The notes under the pieces are model-generated. The model saw nothing but the letters and a program-made list of their open reading frames with translations, was not told where the DNA came from and did no database searches. DNA of 64,000 bases from Salinicoccus halodurans. Lineage in GTDB: Bacteria; Bacillota; Bacilli; Staphylococcales; Salinicoccaceae. The position numbers and the translations under genes were made by a program. Shown here piece by piece: positions 41,185 to 49,666 of this stretch (position 1 is the stretch's first letter; every line of letters begins with the position of its first letter). The stretch is taken from positions 554,937-618,936 of the forward strand of contig NZ_FOTB01000001.1 of the NCBI RefSeq assembly GCF_900114445.1, in the 5' to 3' direction.

Positions 41185-42195
41185 ATGAACTTGTTCTTTA
41201 TCACAGGATCCGGGCTGATGATTATATTCTTGGTGATCATTGCCTTTATCGTTATTTCTTTCTTCCTGTCTTTTGTACCGATAGGCTTGTGGATTTCAGC
41301 CATCGCTGCAGGAGTTAACGTTGGAATCTTCTCCCTTGTCGGGATGAGATTGAGACGTGTTAAACCAAAGCGTGTTATTGAACCAATGATCAAAGCCCAC
41401 AAAGCGGGACTTAAAGTAACTACTAACCAGCTTGAGTCACACTTCCTCGCCGGTGGTAACGTTGACCGTGTCGTCGATGCACTGATTGCTGCTCAGCGTG
41501 CAAATATCAACCTTACATTTGAAAGATGTGCGGCAATTGACCTTGCCGGCCGTGACGTGCTTGAGGCCGTACAGATGAGTGTTAATCCGAAAGTCATTGA
41601 AACACCATTTATCAACGGTGTTGCTATGGACGGTATCGAAGTCAAGGCAAAATCGCGTATTACAGTACGTGCAAACATTGAAAGACTAGTCGGTGGTGCG
41701 GGTGAAGATACAATCGTTGCCCGTGTCGGTGAAGGTATCGTTTCAACAATCGGTTCTTCTGAAAAGCATACTAAGGTTTTGGAAAACCCGGACAGCATTT
41801 CTCAGACTGTACTGTCCAAAGGTCTGGATTCGGGTACGGCATTCGAAATTCTTTCCATCGATATCGCAGATGTGGATATCGGTAAGAACATCGGTGCCGA
41901 TCTTCAGACTGAACAGGCTGTTGCAGATAAGAATATTGCACAGGCTAAAGCTGAAGAACGCCGTGCGATGGCTGTAGCGCAGGAGCAGGAAATGAAAGCC
42001 CGCGTACAGGAAATGAGAGCAAAAGTTGTGGAAGCTGAATCCAAAGTACCTCTTGCATTCGCACATGCGCTTGAAAACGGAAATATTGGAGTGTCAGACT
42101 ACTACAACCTGAAAAACGTCGAGGCAGATACCAGTATGAGAGATTCAATCAATAAGATGACAGATCCAACTCGTTATAATGATGAAGACGAATAG
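41185..42195 (+). CDS. floA: Flotillin-like protein FloA
   Basis: Membrane scaffold that organises functional membrane microdomains. N-terminal membrane hairpin (residues 1-52, [20 protein letters not shown]), SPFH domain (about 60-230) and an Ala/Glu-rich coiled coil ([20 protein letters not shown]). 336 residues. AAGGAGAG precedes the ATG; cotranscribed with the NfeD gene and the following hypothetical. Confidence 0.95.
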   Translation: MNLFFITGSGLMIIFLVIIAFIVISFFLSFVPIGLWISAIAAGVNVGIFSLVGMRLRRVKPKRVIEPMIKAHKAGLKVTTNQLESHFLAGGNVDRVVDALIAAQRANINLTFERCAAIDLAGRDVLEAVQMSVNPKVIETPFINGVAMDGIEVKAKSRITVRANIERLVGGAGEDTIVARVGEGIVSTIGSSEKHTKVLENPDSISQTVLSKGLDSGTAFEILSIDIADVDIGKNIGADLQTEQAVADKNIAQAKAEERRAMAVAQEQEMKARVQEMRAKVVEAESKVPLAFAHALENGNIGVSDYYNLKNVEADTSMRDSINKMTDPTRYNDEDE

Positions 42196-42206
42196 GTCGT
42201 GATATT

Positions 42207-42962
42207 ATGGAATTACTGCCTCTTCTTATCTTTTTGGGCGGCATAGTCTATTCATTGATTGCCAGTCAGAAAGATAAAGGGAAAAAGGAAAAGAGGGATA
42301 TAGATCCCGGTAAGCTGGGTAATCCTTCCAAAACGAACAGACGGCAGCCTGGAAGTAACAAACAGGATTCCTCAAAAGGATTTTTTGAACAGATGAAGAA
42401 CGAAATTGAGCGTTCATTTGGTGCTCCTGATGATAGCTCCGATGAGCAGCGCAGACAGCAAACGCCTGCATCCCGGAAAACGGAAAATTCAGGCCAGAGA
42501 CCGGAAAGATCGAGCCAGCAGCGTCCTCAGTATCAGAGGGCTGAAAGGACGAGTTCATCAAGACCTGCGACAAACCGTTCATTTGGAAGATCTTTTGAGG
42601 AAAAAGCCGGAGAGTCCAAAATCGGAAGGAAGGTTATGGACTATTACGAGGACAAAGTTCCCATAGATCGTTCCAAGCATAGGGAACGGGCGCAAAAAGC
42701 GAAAGACTCCGTCTTTACAGAAGGATTCAACCGTTCTGAAGCTGAAAAACGTGTGGGAAGAATTGGCCGTGAATCAGCCGAACTGGCAAGATATTCACAG
42801 GACGATGATGATCTATCCCAATCCTCTGGAAAATCACCTGAAGTACAAAAAGAAAAACATGCACCCGCACTCGATAAAGGAGATTTTTCATTCGATCGTA
42901 AAGCAGTCCTTAACGGAATAATATTTTCTGAAATCCTTGGTAAACCCAGATCTAAAAGATGA
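42207..42962 (+). CDS. Uncharacterised membrane-anchored, mostly disordered protein next to floA
   Basis: 251 residues: one N-terminal membrane segment (LLPLLIFLGGIVYSLIAS), then about 200 hydrophilic residues rich in Ser, Arg, Gln, Glu and Pro with little predicted order, and a short hydrophobic C-terminal patch KAVLNGIIFSEILGKPRSKR that looks like a conserved docking motif. No domain recognised. Staphylococcus has, as I recall, a hypothetical of similar build after floA, so it may be part of the microdomain system. It ends at a terminator that includes its stop codon. Confidence 0.8.
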   Translation: MELLPLLIFLGGIVYSLIASQKDKGKKEKRDIDPGKLGNPSKTNRRQPGSNKQDSSKGFFEQMKNEIERSFGAPDDSSDEQRRQQTPASRKTENSGQRPERSSQQRPQYQRAERTSSSRPATNRSFGRSFEEKAGESKIGRKVMDYYEDKVPIDRSKHRERAQKAKDSVFTEGFNRSEAEKRVGRIGRESAELARYSQDDDDLSQSSGKSPEVQKEKHAPALDKGDFSFDRKAVLNGIIFSEILGKPRSKR

Positions 42963-42990
42963 TGTCAGCATATGCTGACATCATCTTTTT
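42957..42990 (+). terminator. Terminator of the nfeD-floA operon
   Basis: 30-base perfect palindrome (42957-42986) centred on GCATATGC, followed by a T tract. Confidence 0.88.
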
Positions 42991-42997
42991 GTCTTTT

Positions 42998-43037
42998 ATG
43001 ATTGATAATGATTATATATGATTGACTTTGATTGAAT
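42998..43037 (+). repeat. Four tandem 10-bp repeats, candidate FruR operator
   Basis: ATGATTGATA, ATGATTATAT, ATGATTGACT, TTGATTGAAT follow each other without gaps, all on the same helix face. Candidate -35 hexamers TTGACT (43022) and TTGATT (43028) lie inside the last two units. DeoR-family repressors often bind direct repeats, so this is a likely autoregulatory operator. Confidence 0.6.
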
Positions 43038-43065
43038 TGGGTGTTACCTTAATAGTGGTGATGAG

Positions 43066-43836
43066 ATGATAACTAATCAGAGATATGAAAAAATCATGAA
43101 TTACTTGAATGAAAATGGAAGCGGCTCTGTAAATGATCTCGTGGATATTACAAACAGCAGCACTGCAACTGTCCGCAGGGATCTGACTCATCTTGAATCG
43201 AAGGGGTTTCTGAAAAGATTCCATGGAGGCGCCACTGTGGATCAGATGGAACAGGAAGAAGATTACAGTGAAAAGTCTGTTAAAAATCTTTCCAAAAAGC
43301 TTAAAATCGCTCAAAAAGCTGCAGAATTGATTGAAGACGGTGATACCATATTCATCGATGCGGGCACTACCACATACGAAATGATGCCTTTTATAAAAGC
43401 TTCAAATATCACGGTAGTGACAAACAGCATCACATTGATTGACCAGCTTGTCAGAAACGGCCATAACACCCATGTATTAGGCGGAAAAGTAAAACCATCG
43501 ACGAAAGCGGTAGTAGGTCATGATGTGATTGAAAAACTTAAAACACTTTCTTTTGATAAGTGTTTTGTCGGTGTGAATGCTATTGATATCCACCATGGAT
43601 ACACCACGCCTGATGAAGATGAGGCATATATAAAGCGGACAGCTGTAGAACAGGCGAGAAGAGCTTTTGTTCTGGCGGACAGTTCAAAATTCGAAAGAAG
43701 TGCCTTTGTTAAATTTGCGGGAGTGGAAGAGGCAGTAATCATTACTGAAAACGAAAATCATCCTTTTCTTGAAAAGATTGATGACAGAACGACTATCATA
43801 GGAGGTGGCGTCAGTGATCTATACAGTGACATTTAA
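43066..43836 (+). CDS. fruR: DeoR-family transcriptional regulator of the fructose operon
   Basis: N-terminal HTH of DeoR type (residues 1-57: RYEKIMNYLNENGSGSVNDL, SSTATVRRDLTHLESKGF, HGGATVD), then the sugar-phosphate sensing domain with DGDTIFIDAGTTTYEM and VVTNSITL. 256 residues. Being first in fruR-fruK-fruA, it probably represses the operon until fructose 1-phosphate appears. It overlaps fruK by 23 bases. Confidence 0.93.
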   Translation: MITNQRYEKIMNYLNENGSGSVNDLVDITNSSTATVRRDLTHLESKGFLKRFHGGATVDQMEQEEDYSEKSVKNLSKKLKIAQKAAELIEDGDTIFIDAGTTTYEMMPFIKASNITVVTNSITLIDQLVRNGHNTHVLGGKVKPSTKAVVGHDVIEKLKTLSFDKCFVGVNAIDIHHGYTTPDEDEAYIKRTAVEQARRAFVLADSSKFERSAFVKFAGVEEAVIITENENHPFLEKIDDRTTIIGGGVSDLYSDI

Positions 43837-44728
43837 TCCATCGGTCGATTATGTATTAAGGCTTGGAGAAATAGAAGTTGGCGGTCTTAATCGTACAGAT
43901 GATACAGAAAAATATGCCGGCGGAAAGGGTATCAACGTCTCAAGAGTATTAAAACAGCTTGCATCTGATTCAACGGCACTGGGATTCTGTGGCGGTTTTA
44001 CGGGTGAATTTATAAAGGATTCTTTAAACTCCCAGGGAATATCCCATCAATTTATCGAGATTGAAGAAGATACTAGAATTAACATAAAACTTAAAACCGC
44101 ATCCGAAACCGAAATCAATGCAGGTGGACCGAAGATAACAGAAACAGATATCGAATCATTAAAAAAGCAATTACTCATACTTAAAAATGATGACCATGTC
44201 GTATTTGCAGGAAGTGTGCCGAAAGGGCATGATCGCCTGTATGAGGAACTGACTCAAATTTTATATGAAAAGGGTGTCTCTTTCACCATCGATGCTGAAG
44301 GTGAAAAACTTACTTCCACACTACAGTATCAGCCTTATCTCATAAAGCCGAACCTTTTTGAACTTGAGGGAATCACAGGGAGGAAGCTAAGCGGCGATAA
44401 AGAAATTGCAGAGGCTGCAAATGAACTGCTTAAACGCGGTGCGGGAAACGTACTGGTCACTCTTGGAGGCGATGGCGCTTTATTCATAAATCAGGACCAT
44501 CAGTTCCGGATTCCTTCTCCTGAGGGTGAACTCAGGAATTCTGTCGGCGCAGGAGACTCCACCGTTGCAGGTTTCATCAGCAAACGTGGTGAATCTATTG
44601 AAGAACAGGTGCGTTATGCTGTTGCATGCGGAAGCGCAACAGCATTCAGTGATGACCTCGCGTTGAGAAAAGAGATTGAAGCTCTGGTTCCGCAAATAGA
44701 AATTAATCCGATTGAAAGGGTGAAATGA
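43814..44728 (+). CDS. fruK: 1-phosphofructokinase
   Basis: PfkB-family kinase turning fructose 1-phosphate into fructose 1,6-bisphosphate. VTFNPSVDYVLRL, GGKGINVSRVLKQL and the C-terminal SVGAGDSTVAGFI with the catalytic Asp are the family marks. GTG 43814 lies seven bases after AGGAGGT, giving 304 residues; three earlier codons are possible. Ends in an ATGA overlap with fruA. Confidence 0.95.
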   Translation: MIYTVTFNPSVDYVLRLGEIEVGGLNRTDDTEKYAGGKGINVSRVLKQLASDSTALGFCGGFTGEFIKDSLNSQGISHQFIEIEEDTRINIKLKTASETEINAGGPKITETDIESLKKQLLILKNDDHVVFAGSVPKGHDRLYEELTQILYEKGVSFTIDAEGEKLTSTLQYQPYLIKPNLFELEGITGRKLSGDKEIAEAANELLKRGAGNVLVTLGGDGALFINQDHQFRIPSPEGELRNSVGAGDSTVAGFISKRGESIEEQVRYAVACGSATAFSDDLALRKEIEALVPQIEINPIERVK

Positions 44729-46608
44729 TGAGAATAACAGAACTATTGACAACCGGCACTATTAATATGGACGTCAGTTCGACGGATAAAAATTCTGTAA
44801 TCAGAGAGCTTACCGAAGGTCTCTTTAAGGCAGCCAGAATTACAGATATGGATAAATTCGAAGCAGCAATCCACAAGAGGGAGTCACAGAGCACTACAGG
44901 AGTAGGGGATGGTATTGCTATACCCCATGCACAGACAGCAGAAGTCAGGGAGCCGGCCATTATGTTTGGCAGGAGTGAATCCGGTATCGATTATGATTCG
45001 ATGGATGGTCAACCAGCATATTTATTCTTCATGATTGCAGCGCCTGAGGGACAGGCAACAACACATCTTGATGCTTTGGCGAAACTTTCCACCATCCTGA
45101 TGAACGGGGAGGCAAGGGAAAAGCTGATGGCTGCAAAAACTGAAGAGGAAGTAATTCAGACAATCGATTTCTACGATGAATCTGAACCGACGGAAGAGGA
45201 AACAGCCACAGAAGCCTCTGATAAACCATTCATTGTCGCCGTAACTGCGTGTCCGACAGGGATTGCCCACACTTATATGGCAGCGGATGCGATTAAGAAA
45301 AAAGCCGGTGAACTTGGCTACGATATAAAAGTGGAAACGAACGGTTCTGCCGGTGTAAAAAATGCTCTGACATCAGAGGACATTGAGCGGGCGGCCGGAG
45401 TCATCGTCGCTGCAGATACCAATGTCGAGATGGCACGTTTTGATGGTAAGAATGTTGTGGAAGCTCCGGTGGCGGACGGCATTAAACGTCCTGAAGAATT
45501 GATCAGTCAGTCAATCGACAACGACAGACCCGCTTATTCAGCCGGCAGTAAAAAGCAGAAAAATGACAGTCAGGAAGGCGCTTCAAAAGGGAAGTCATCC
45601 ATCTACAAACATTTGATGAGCGGTGTATCCAACATGCTGCCGTTCGTAGTAGCGGGTGGTATTCTGATTGCCATCAGCTTTATGTTTGGTATACATTCTG
45701 CTAATCCTGAACATGCAGAATATAATCCGCTCGCAGAAATGATCAACTTCATCGGTTCCAATGCCTTTGAACTTATGATTCCTATACTTGCAGGTTTCAT
45801 TGCGATGAGCATTGCAGACAGACCGGGTCTCGCTCCCGGTATGGTCGGCGGTCTCATGGCCGCAGCAATGGGTTCAGGATTCCTTGGCGGTCTGATTGCA
45901 GGATTCCTCGCTGGTTATCTGATGGTCGGTATTAAAAAAGTGCTTGAAAGCCTGCCGCAGGTGCTGGAAGGATTGAAACCGGTACTTCTTTATCCATTGA
46001 TCGGTGTGTTCCTGACAGGATTGATCATGTACTACATTGTTGATCCGCCGGCAACGGCCTTGAACGAATGGATGAACACGACACTGGGCAATATGAGCGG
46101 TGGAAACATCGTGCTGCTCGGAGCTATTGTCGGCGGAATGATGGCAGTAGACATGGGCGGACCTGTCAACAAGGCCGCTTACGCATTTGGGATTGCAGCA
46201 TTGTCCGCAGGAAACCCGGAACCTATAACTGCTGCTATGATCGGTGGTATGGTGCCCCCGCTTGCAATTGCATTTGCAACAATGGTATTCAGAAACAGAT
46301 TTACTAAAGTGGAAAGATCTTCTGGTCCGACAAATCTCATCATGGGTGCATCGTTCATTACAGAAGGTGCGATACCATTTGCTGCCGCCGATCCGGTCAG
46401 AGTCATTCCATCCATGATTATAGGTTCTGCTACAGCGGGTGCCTTGGCAATGGCATTTGCAACATCCATCAATGCACCTCATGGTGGTCTATTCGTAGCG
46501 CTTACAATCGGTGAAGGGAAAATGATGTTCCTTGTCGCATTGCTTATCGGCGCAATATTGTCAGGCATCATTCTTGGCCTGCTTAAAAAGCCCGTGGAAA
46601 ATAATTAA
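44725..46608 (+). CDS. fruA: Fructose-specific PTS enzyme IIABC
   Basis: Imports fructose and phosphorylates it at carbon 1. EIIA domain residues 1-150 with the phosphorylated His in IAIPHAQTAEV (about 67); EIIB about 168-265 with the Cys in VTACPTGIAHTYMAADA (about 176); EIIC about 290-625 with eight or more membrane helices (LPFVVAGGILIAISFMFG, GLMAAAMGSGFLGGLIAGF). 627 residues, complete. Two adjacent ATGs (44725, 44728) both fit. Confidence 0.96.
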   Translation: MMRITELLTTGTINMDVSSTDKNSVIRELTEGLFKAARITDMDKFEAAIHKRESQSTTGVGDGIAIPHAQTAEVREPAIMFGRSESGIDYDSMDGQPAYLFFMIAAPEGQATTHLDALAKLSTILMNGEAREKLMAAKTEEEVIQTIDFYDESEPTEEETATEASDKPFIVAVTACPTGIAHTYMAADAIKKKAGELGYDIKVETNGSAGVKNALTSEDIERAAGVIVAADTNVEMARFDGKNVVEAPVADGIKRPEELISQSIDNDRPAYSAGSKKQKNDSQEGASKGKSSIYKHLMSGVSNMLPFVVAGGILIAISFMFGIHSANPEHAEYNPLAEMINFIGSNAFELMIPILAGFIAMSIADRPGLAPGMVGGLMAAAMGSGFLGGLIAGFLAGYLMVGIKKVLESLPQVLEGLKPVLLYPLIGVFLTGLIMYYIVDPPATALNEWMNTTLGNMSGGNIVLLGAIVGGMMAVDMGGPVNKAAYAFGIAALSAGNPEPITAAMIGGMVPPLAIAFATMVFRNRFTKVERSSGPTNLIMGASFITEGAIPFAAADPVRVIPSMIIGSATAGALAMAFATSINAPHGGLFVALTIGEGKMMFLVALLIGAILSGIILGLLKKPVENN

Positions 46609-46616
46609 AAATTAAA

Positions 46617-46650
46617 ACTGGGAGGCGGTTGATATCCGTCTCCCAGCTTT
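46617..46650 (+). terminator. Terminator of the fru operon
   Basis: CTGGGAGGCGG (46619-46629) pairs with CCGTCTCCCAG (46635-46645), one wobble pair, then CTTTTTG. Confidence 0.8.
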
Positions 46651-46676
46651 TTGTTTCTCCGCACATTTTCCGTTGA

Positions 46677-47168
46677 TTATTGTTCTAAAAAGTTGCTCAG
46701 AAACTGTCTGTCCTCAAGTCCAAGTATATCCACACCGAAATAAAAGAGGAGGGATATACCGATTGTCCACACGATAACGCTTAGTGTCACCCACCAGAAC
46801 GTCGCTTTTTGTGTACCTCCCAATATGACTGCCATCAATGCGGTGAAATGACTGCCGACGAAGAATGGACCGATAAACGCAAGTCCGGGCAGACCATATT
46901 TGCGGAAAAGGTTCTCTGCTCTCTGAATCTTCCTGCTCTTCCCTTTACCTGCTTTTTCAAGCCTGTCCAAGTACCATCGTTTGATGCGATCCATCATGAC
47001 GACGAGTGTCAGTAAGGTTATGAGATTTCCGGCTATACCGATGATATTCGTCATTAAAAAGTCCATTCCTGCGACAATTCCGATCGGAACAACGATAAAA
47101 GCCTCGAACAGCGGTATTGCTGAAAATATAAATACGATTATATATGCGATGATGAGAGAAGTGTTCAT
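46677..47168 (-). CDS. COG2426-type small membrane export protein
   Basis: 163 residues with about four to five membrane helices, for example IIAYIIVFIFSAIPLFEAFI at the start and GISLLFYFGVDILG near the end. The middle has GPFFVGSHFTALMAVILGG, typical of the family labelled small multidrug export protein; drug export itself is unproven. AGGAGG precedes the ATG. Monocistronic on the minus strand, divergent from the amidohydrolase. Confidence 0.8.
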   Translation of the reverse strand: MNTSLIIAYIIVFIFSAIPLFEAFIVVPIGIVAGMDFLMTNIIGIAGNLITLLTLVVMMDRIKRWYLDRLEKAGKGKSRKIQRAENLFRKYGLPGLAFIGPFFVGSHFTALMAVILGGTQKATFWWVTLSVIVWTIGISLLFYFGVDILGLEDRQFLSNFLEQ

Positions 47169-47211
47169 TTTATCCTCCTACAGCTGAATGTGGCATTACA
47201 TCATAAATTAT

Positions 47212-47230
47212 AAACGAAACCGTTTCATTT
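47212..47230. promoter_or_regulatory. Inverted repeat in a divergent promoter region
   Basis: GAAAC-C-GTTTC (47216-47226) with matching A/T flanks forms a 19-base near-palindrome between the export gene and the amidohydrolase. It resembles a LacI-type operator but does not match the catabolite-response consensus at its centre. Confidence 0.3.
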
Positions 47231-47318
47231 GGAAGATGATGATTTTAGTATGGCACTGCAAACTATTTTCAGTCATGTTATAATTATTCAAAATTCAAAA
47301 AATAAAGGTGATACGAAT

Positions 47319-48494
47319 ATGAGAGTTTCCAATGAAATCGTCAGTGATGCAATTGCTCTCAGGAGAGAATTGCACAAGAACCCAGAGCTCAGCACCAAAG
47401 AATATGAGACTTCCCGCCGTATTCAAAATCAGCTTGACCGGCTGGGAATCCCTTATAAGGCTGGATACGCCGGTACAGGCATACTCGGAGTCATCGAAGG
47501 AGGACACCCGGGAAAGATTGTGGGTTTGAGGGCGGATATCGATGCGCTTCCCATCCAGGAAATATCACAGGAACCATTCAGTTCCGAAAAAGCGGGGGTC
47601 ATGCATGCATGTGGACATGATGCCCATACTTCCATGCTGATTGCAACAGCGCGTGTGCTTCTAGAACGTATTGATGAAATTCACGGGACGGTGCTGCTGA
47701 TTTTTCAGCCTGCCGAAGAGTTATCCCCCCTTGGTGGTTCACAGAGTATGATGGATGATGGTGTATTTGATGAATACAAACCTGATGTATTGATCGGCCA
47801 GCATGTCTGGCCGGGACTGCCTGCCGGGCAGTTTGGTGTGATGTCCGGGCCAATCATGGGCAACTCGGATAAATTTTTTCTACGAATAAAAGGGTCGGGC
47901 GGCCATGCGTCGATGCCTCATGATACTGTCGATGCGATCATTGTTGCCAATCAGGTGGTTGCAAGTCTGCAAACGATTGTAAGCAGAAATGCAGATCCCA
48001 TGGAACCCGCTGTCGTGACGGTCGGCCGTTTTGAAGGCGGGACAAAGCACAATGTAATTGCAGAAACGGTTGAAATAGAAGGAACGATCCGCACTCAATC
48101 TGATAAGATGAAAACACTCGCGAAAGAAAGGTTTTTTGATATTGTTGAGAAAGTGACCAGCGCAATGGGAGCTGAAGTTGATATGCAGTTCGATGATGGC
48201 TATCCTGCAACTGTAAATACAAAAAAATGGGCAGACCAGCTTTATGAAACTGTGCATGGATTATACGGTGAAGAGGCACTGCCGAAGGTGAATCCAAGCC
48301 TTGCCGGTGAAGACTTCAGCAGGTTCCTGCAAAACTATCCAGGGGTTTACTATTGGTTGGGCAGCTCAGTCGGAGAAGGACAGAAACCGCTTCATAATCC
48401 AGCATTCAGATTCAATGAAGAGGCGATTCCCTTTGGTGTGGAAGTGATGTCCGAGGCAGCAATTGATACTTTAAACACTTTAAAGACTACATGA
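47319..48494 (+). CDS. M20-family metallopeptidase (N-acyl amino acid amidohydrolase type)
   Basis: Zinc-dependent hydrolase of the HipO/AbgB group; likely substrates are N-acyl amino acids, hippurate-like compounds or modified peptides. Zinc ligands: MHACGHDAHTSMLI (about residue 97), FQPAEE and the C-terminal GGEDFS-like AGEDFSRFLQNYPG. Dimerisation domain in the middle with GSGGHASMPHDTVDAI. 391 residues from ATG 47319 (AAAGGTGAT upstream); the open frame starts 30 codons earlier without a ribosome site. Confidence 0.92.
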   Translation: MRVSNEIVSDAIALRRELHKNPELSTKEYETSRRIQNQLDRLGIPYKAGYAGTGILGVIEGGHPGKIVGLRADIDALPIQEISQEPFSSEKAGVMHACGHDAHTSMLIATARVLLERIDEIHGTVLLIFQPAEELSPLGGSQSMMDDGVFDEYKPDVLIGQHVWPGLPAGQFGVMSGPIMGNSDKFFLRIKGSGGHASMPHDTVDAIIVANQVVASLQTIVSRNADPMEPAVVTVGRFEGGTKHNVIAETVEIEGTIRTQSDKMKTLAKERFFDIVEKVTSAMGAEVDMQFDDGYPATVNTKKWADQLYETVHGLYGEEALPKVNPSLAGEDFSRFLQNYPGVYYWLGSSVGEGQKPLHNPAFRFNEEAIPFGVEVMSEAAIDTLNTLKTT

Positions 48495-48504
48495 CTGAAC
48501 GTGG

Positions 48505-48546
48505 AAAATCACCCGTTTCATAATCCAATTAAAACGGGTGATTTTC
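48505..48546. terminator. Bidirectional terminator between convergent genes
   Basis: AAAATCACCCGTTT (48505-48518) and AAACGGGTGATTTT (48532-48545) with a 13-nt loop. Confidence 0.8.
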
Positions 48547-48548
48547 TG

Positions 48549-49124
48549 TCATACCTGGGCATTCAGTTTTTCATTGCAGTACTCCAGTGCTTCCCGGGTT
48601 ATCCCAATTAGTTCCGGATTGTTTTTTCGACTGCTTATATTTAGAGCACTTTCAAAAGCGTCTTTTGCCCAATTGTAATATCTCATTTCCAGATAACATT
48701 TCCCGCGCTGATATTCCAAAAGATCAGTGTATTCATCAATGTTATTTCTATTGATGATTGTTTCAGCTTTTTCAAAACACAGCAGCGCTTTTTTTAATTC
48801 ATCTGCGTATATATAACTGACACCCAGACGTATGAATGCAGGTACTTGTTTATTTTCATCTTCTGAAATCAACCGTAAGTTTTCTGAATGATAATGGATG
48901 GATTCATCCGGTTTATTGATTACTCTGTAGAGGTCTCCCAATGCCTCTGTGGCGAACAGTTCATTTTCCAAAGACAGTGTGTCCTGTTCCATATGCTCTT
49001 CAAGTTCAAATATAATATTCAGAACTTTTTTTTCGTCATCCGTCTTTTCCCTCAAATTTTGATTTGGATCAAAATGAGTATTCTTGAATACCTGTTCTAC
49101 TCTTTCCCTTATCGAATGCTTCAT
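48549..49124 (-). CDS. Tetratricopeptide repeat protein of unknown function
   Basis: 191 residues. After a charged front (KHSIRERVEQVFKNTHFD) the rest is helical with TPR-like units: LFATEALGDLYRVINKPDES, AFIRLGVSYIYADELKKALL and YNWAKDAFESALNISSRKN. No catalytic or membrane segment. GAGGGG nine bases upstream selects the third of three close ATGs (49124). It faces the amidohydrolase across a shared terminator. Confidence 0.75.
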   Translation of the reverse strand: MKHSIRERVEQVFKNTHFDPNQNLREKTDDEKKVLNIIFELEEHMEQDTLSLENELFATEALGDLYRVINKPDESIHYHSENLRLISEDENKQVPAFIRLGVSYIYADELKKALLCFEKAETIINRNNIDEYTDLLEYQRGKCYLEMRYYNWAKDAFESALNISSRKNNPELIGITREALEYCNEKLNAQV

Positions 49125-49304
49125 CCACATCATCCCCTCTGTTTTTAATGTGAACCTTATTATTAACTTTTTACACGTATAGCATACCATTAACTTAAAA
49201 AAGTAGAAAGCCGGAACATTAATCCTGCATAGCAGTAATGTTTGAAAGATGACATTTTAGTAAATAGTCTATTACTGTAATGCAAAATAAGAGGAGGAAG
49301 GAAA
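49125..49304. other. AT-rich divergent intergenic region
   Basis: Carries the upstream regions of the TPR gene (minus) and the GNAT gene (plus). No clear consensus promoter or hairpin; a TTGAAA at 49243 with TAGTCT 17 bp downstream is a weak possibility for the plus strand. Confidence 0.4.
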
Positions 49305-49577
49305 TTGGATATCAAAAAAGGCGAAAATATGTTTTTCGCAGGCGAGGATGAATTAAATCCTGAAGCTGAAATTGTTTTTTATATAGATGACGACGGAGAC
49401 TATGTGATTGAACACACTGAAGTACAGGATAGTCTGAAAGGGCAGGGGGCAGGCAGCCAGTTAGTGGATACAATGGTGGAATTCGCAAAACAGGAAGACA
49501 AAAAGATTACAGCCAATTGTCCATTTGCCAAAAGTGTCATTGAAAAGAATGATGAATATAAGCAAATGCTCAAATAA
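49305..49577 (+). CDS. Small GNAT-like acetyltransferase (YidJ/Acetyltransf_CG type)
   Basis: 90 residues with the shortened GNAT fold: a beta-rich front (MFFAGEDELNPEAEIVFYID), the acetyl-CoA loop DSLKGQGAGSQLVDTMVEFA (cut to its Gln/Arg-x-x-Gly-x-Gly-like GQGAGS core) and ITANCPFAKSVIEKN, a signature of this subgroup. Target unknown. TTG 49305 lies seven bases after GGAGG. Confidence 0.85.
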   Translation: MDIKKGENMFFAGEDELNPEAEIVFYIDDDGDYVIEHTEVQDSLKGQGAGSQLVDTMVEFAKQEDKKITANCPFAKSVIEKNDEYKQMLK

Positions 49578-49584
49578 TAGTCTG

Positions 49585-49615
49585 ATGCCGGGGATGACCA
49601 GTCCCCGGCATTTTC
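49585..49615 (+). terminator. Terminator after the GNAT gene
   Basis: ATGCCGGGGA (49585-49594), 7-nt loop, TCCCCGGCAT (49602-49611), then TTTTCTG. Confidence 0.85.
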
Positions 49616-49666
49616 TGTATAATGTAAATGATGTATACTGGATGAGTATTTGAAAGGATGATGAGA

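Noticed and set aside
45874-46482. Open frame antisense to fruA with many Cys and His
   Set aside because: Complement of the hydrophobic EIIC coding region; apparent metal motifs are an artefact of the reverse frame.
47216-47226. Considered as a CcpA catabolite-response site
   Set aside because: The odd-length centre and several consensus positions do not fit; kept only as an unassigned inverted repeat.
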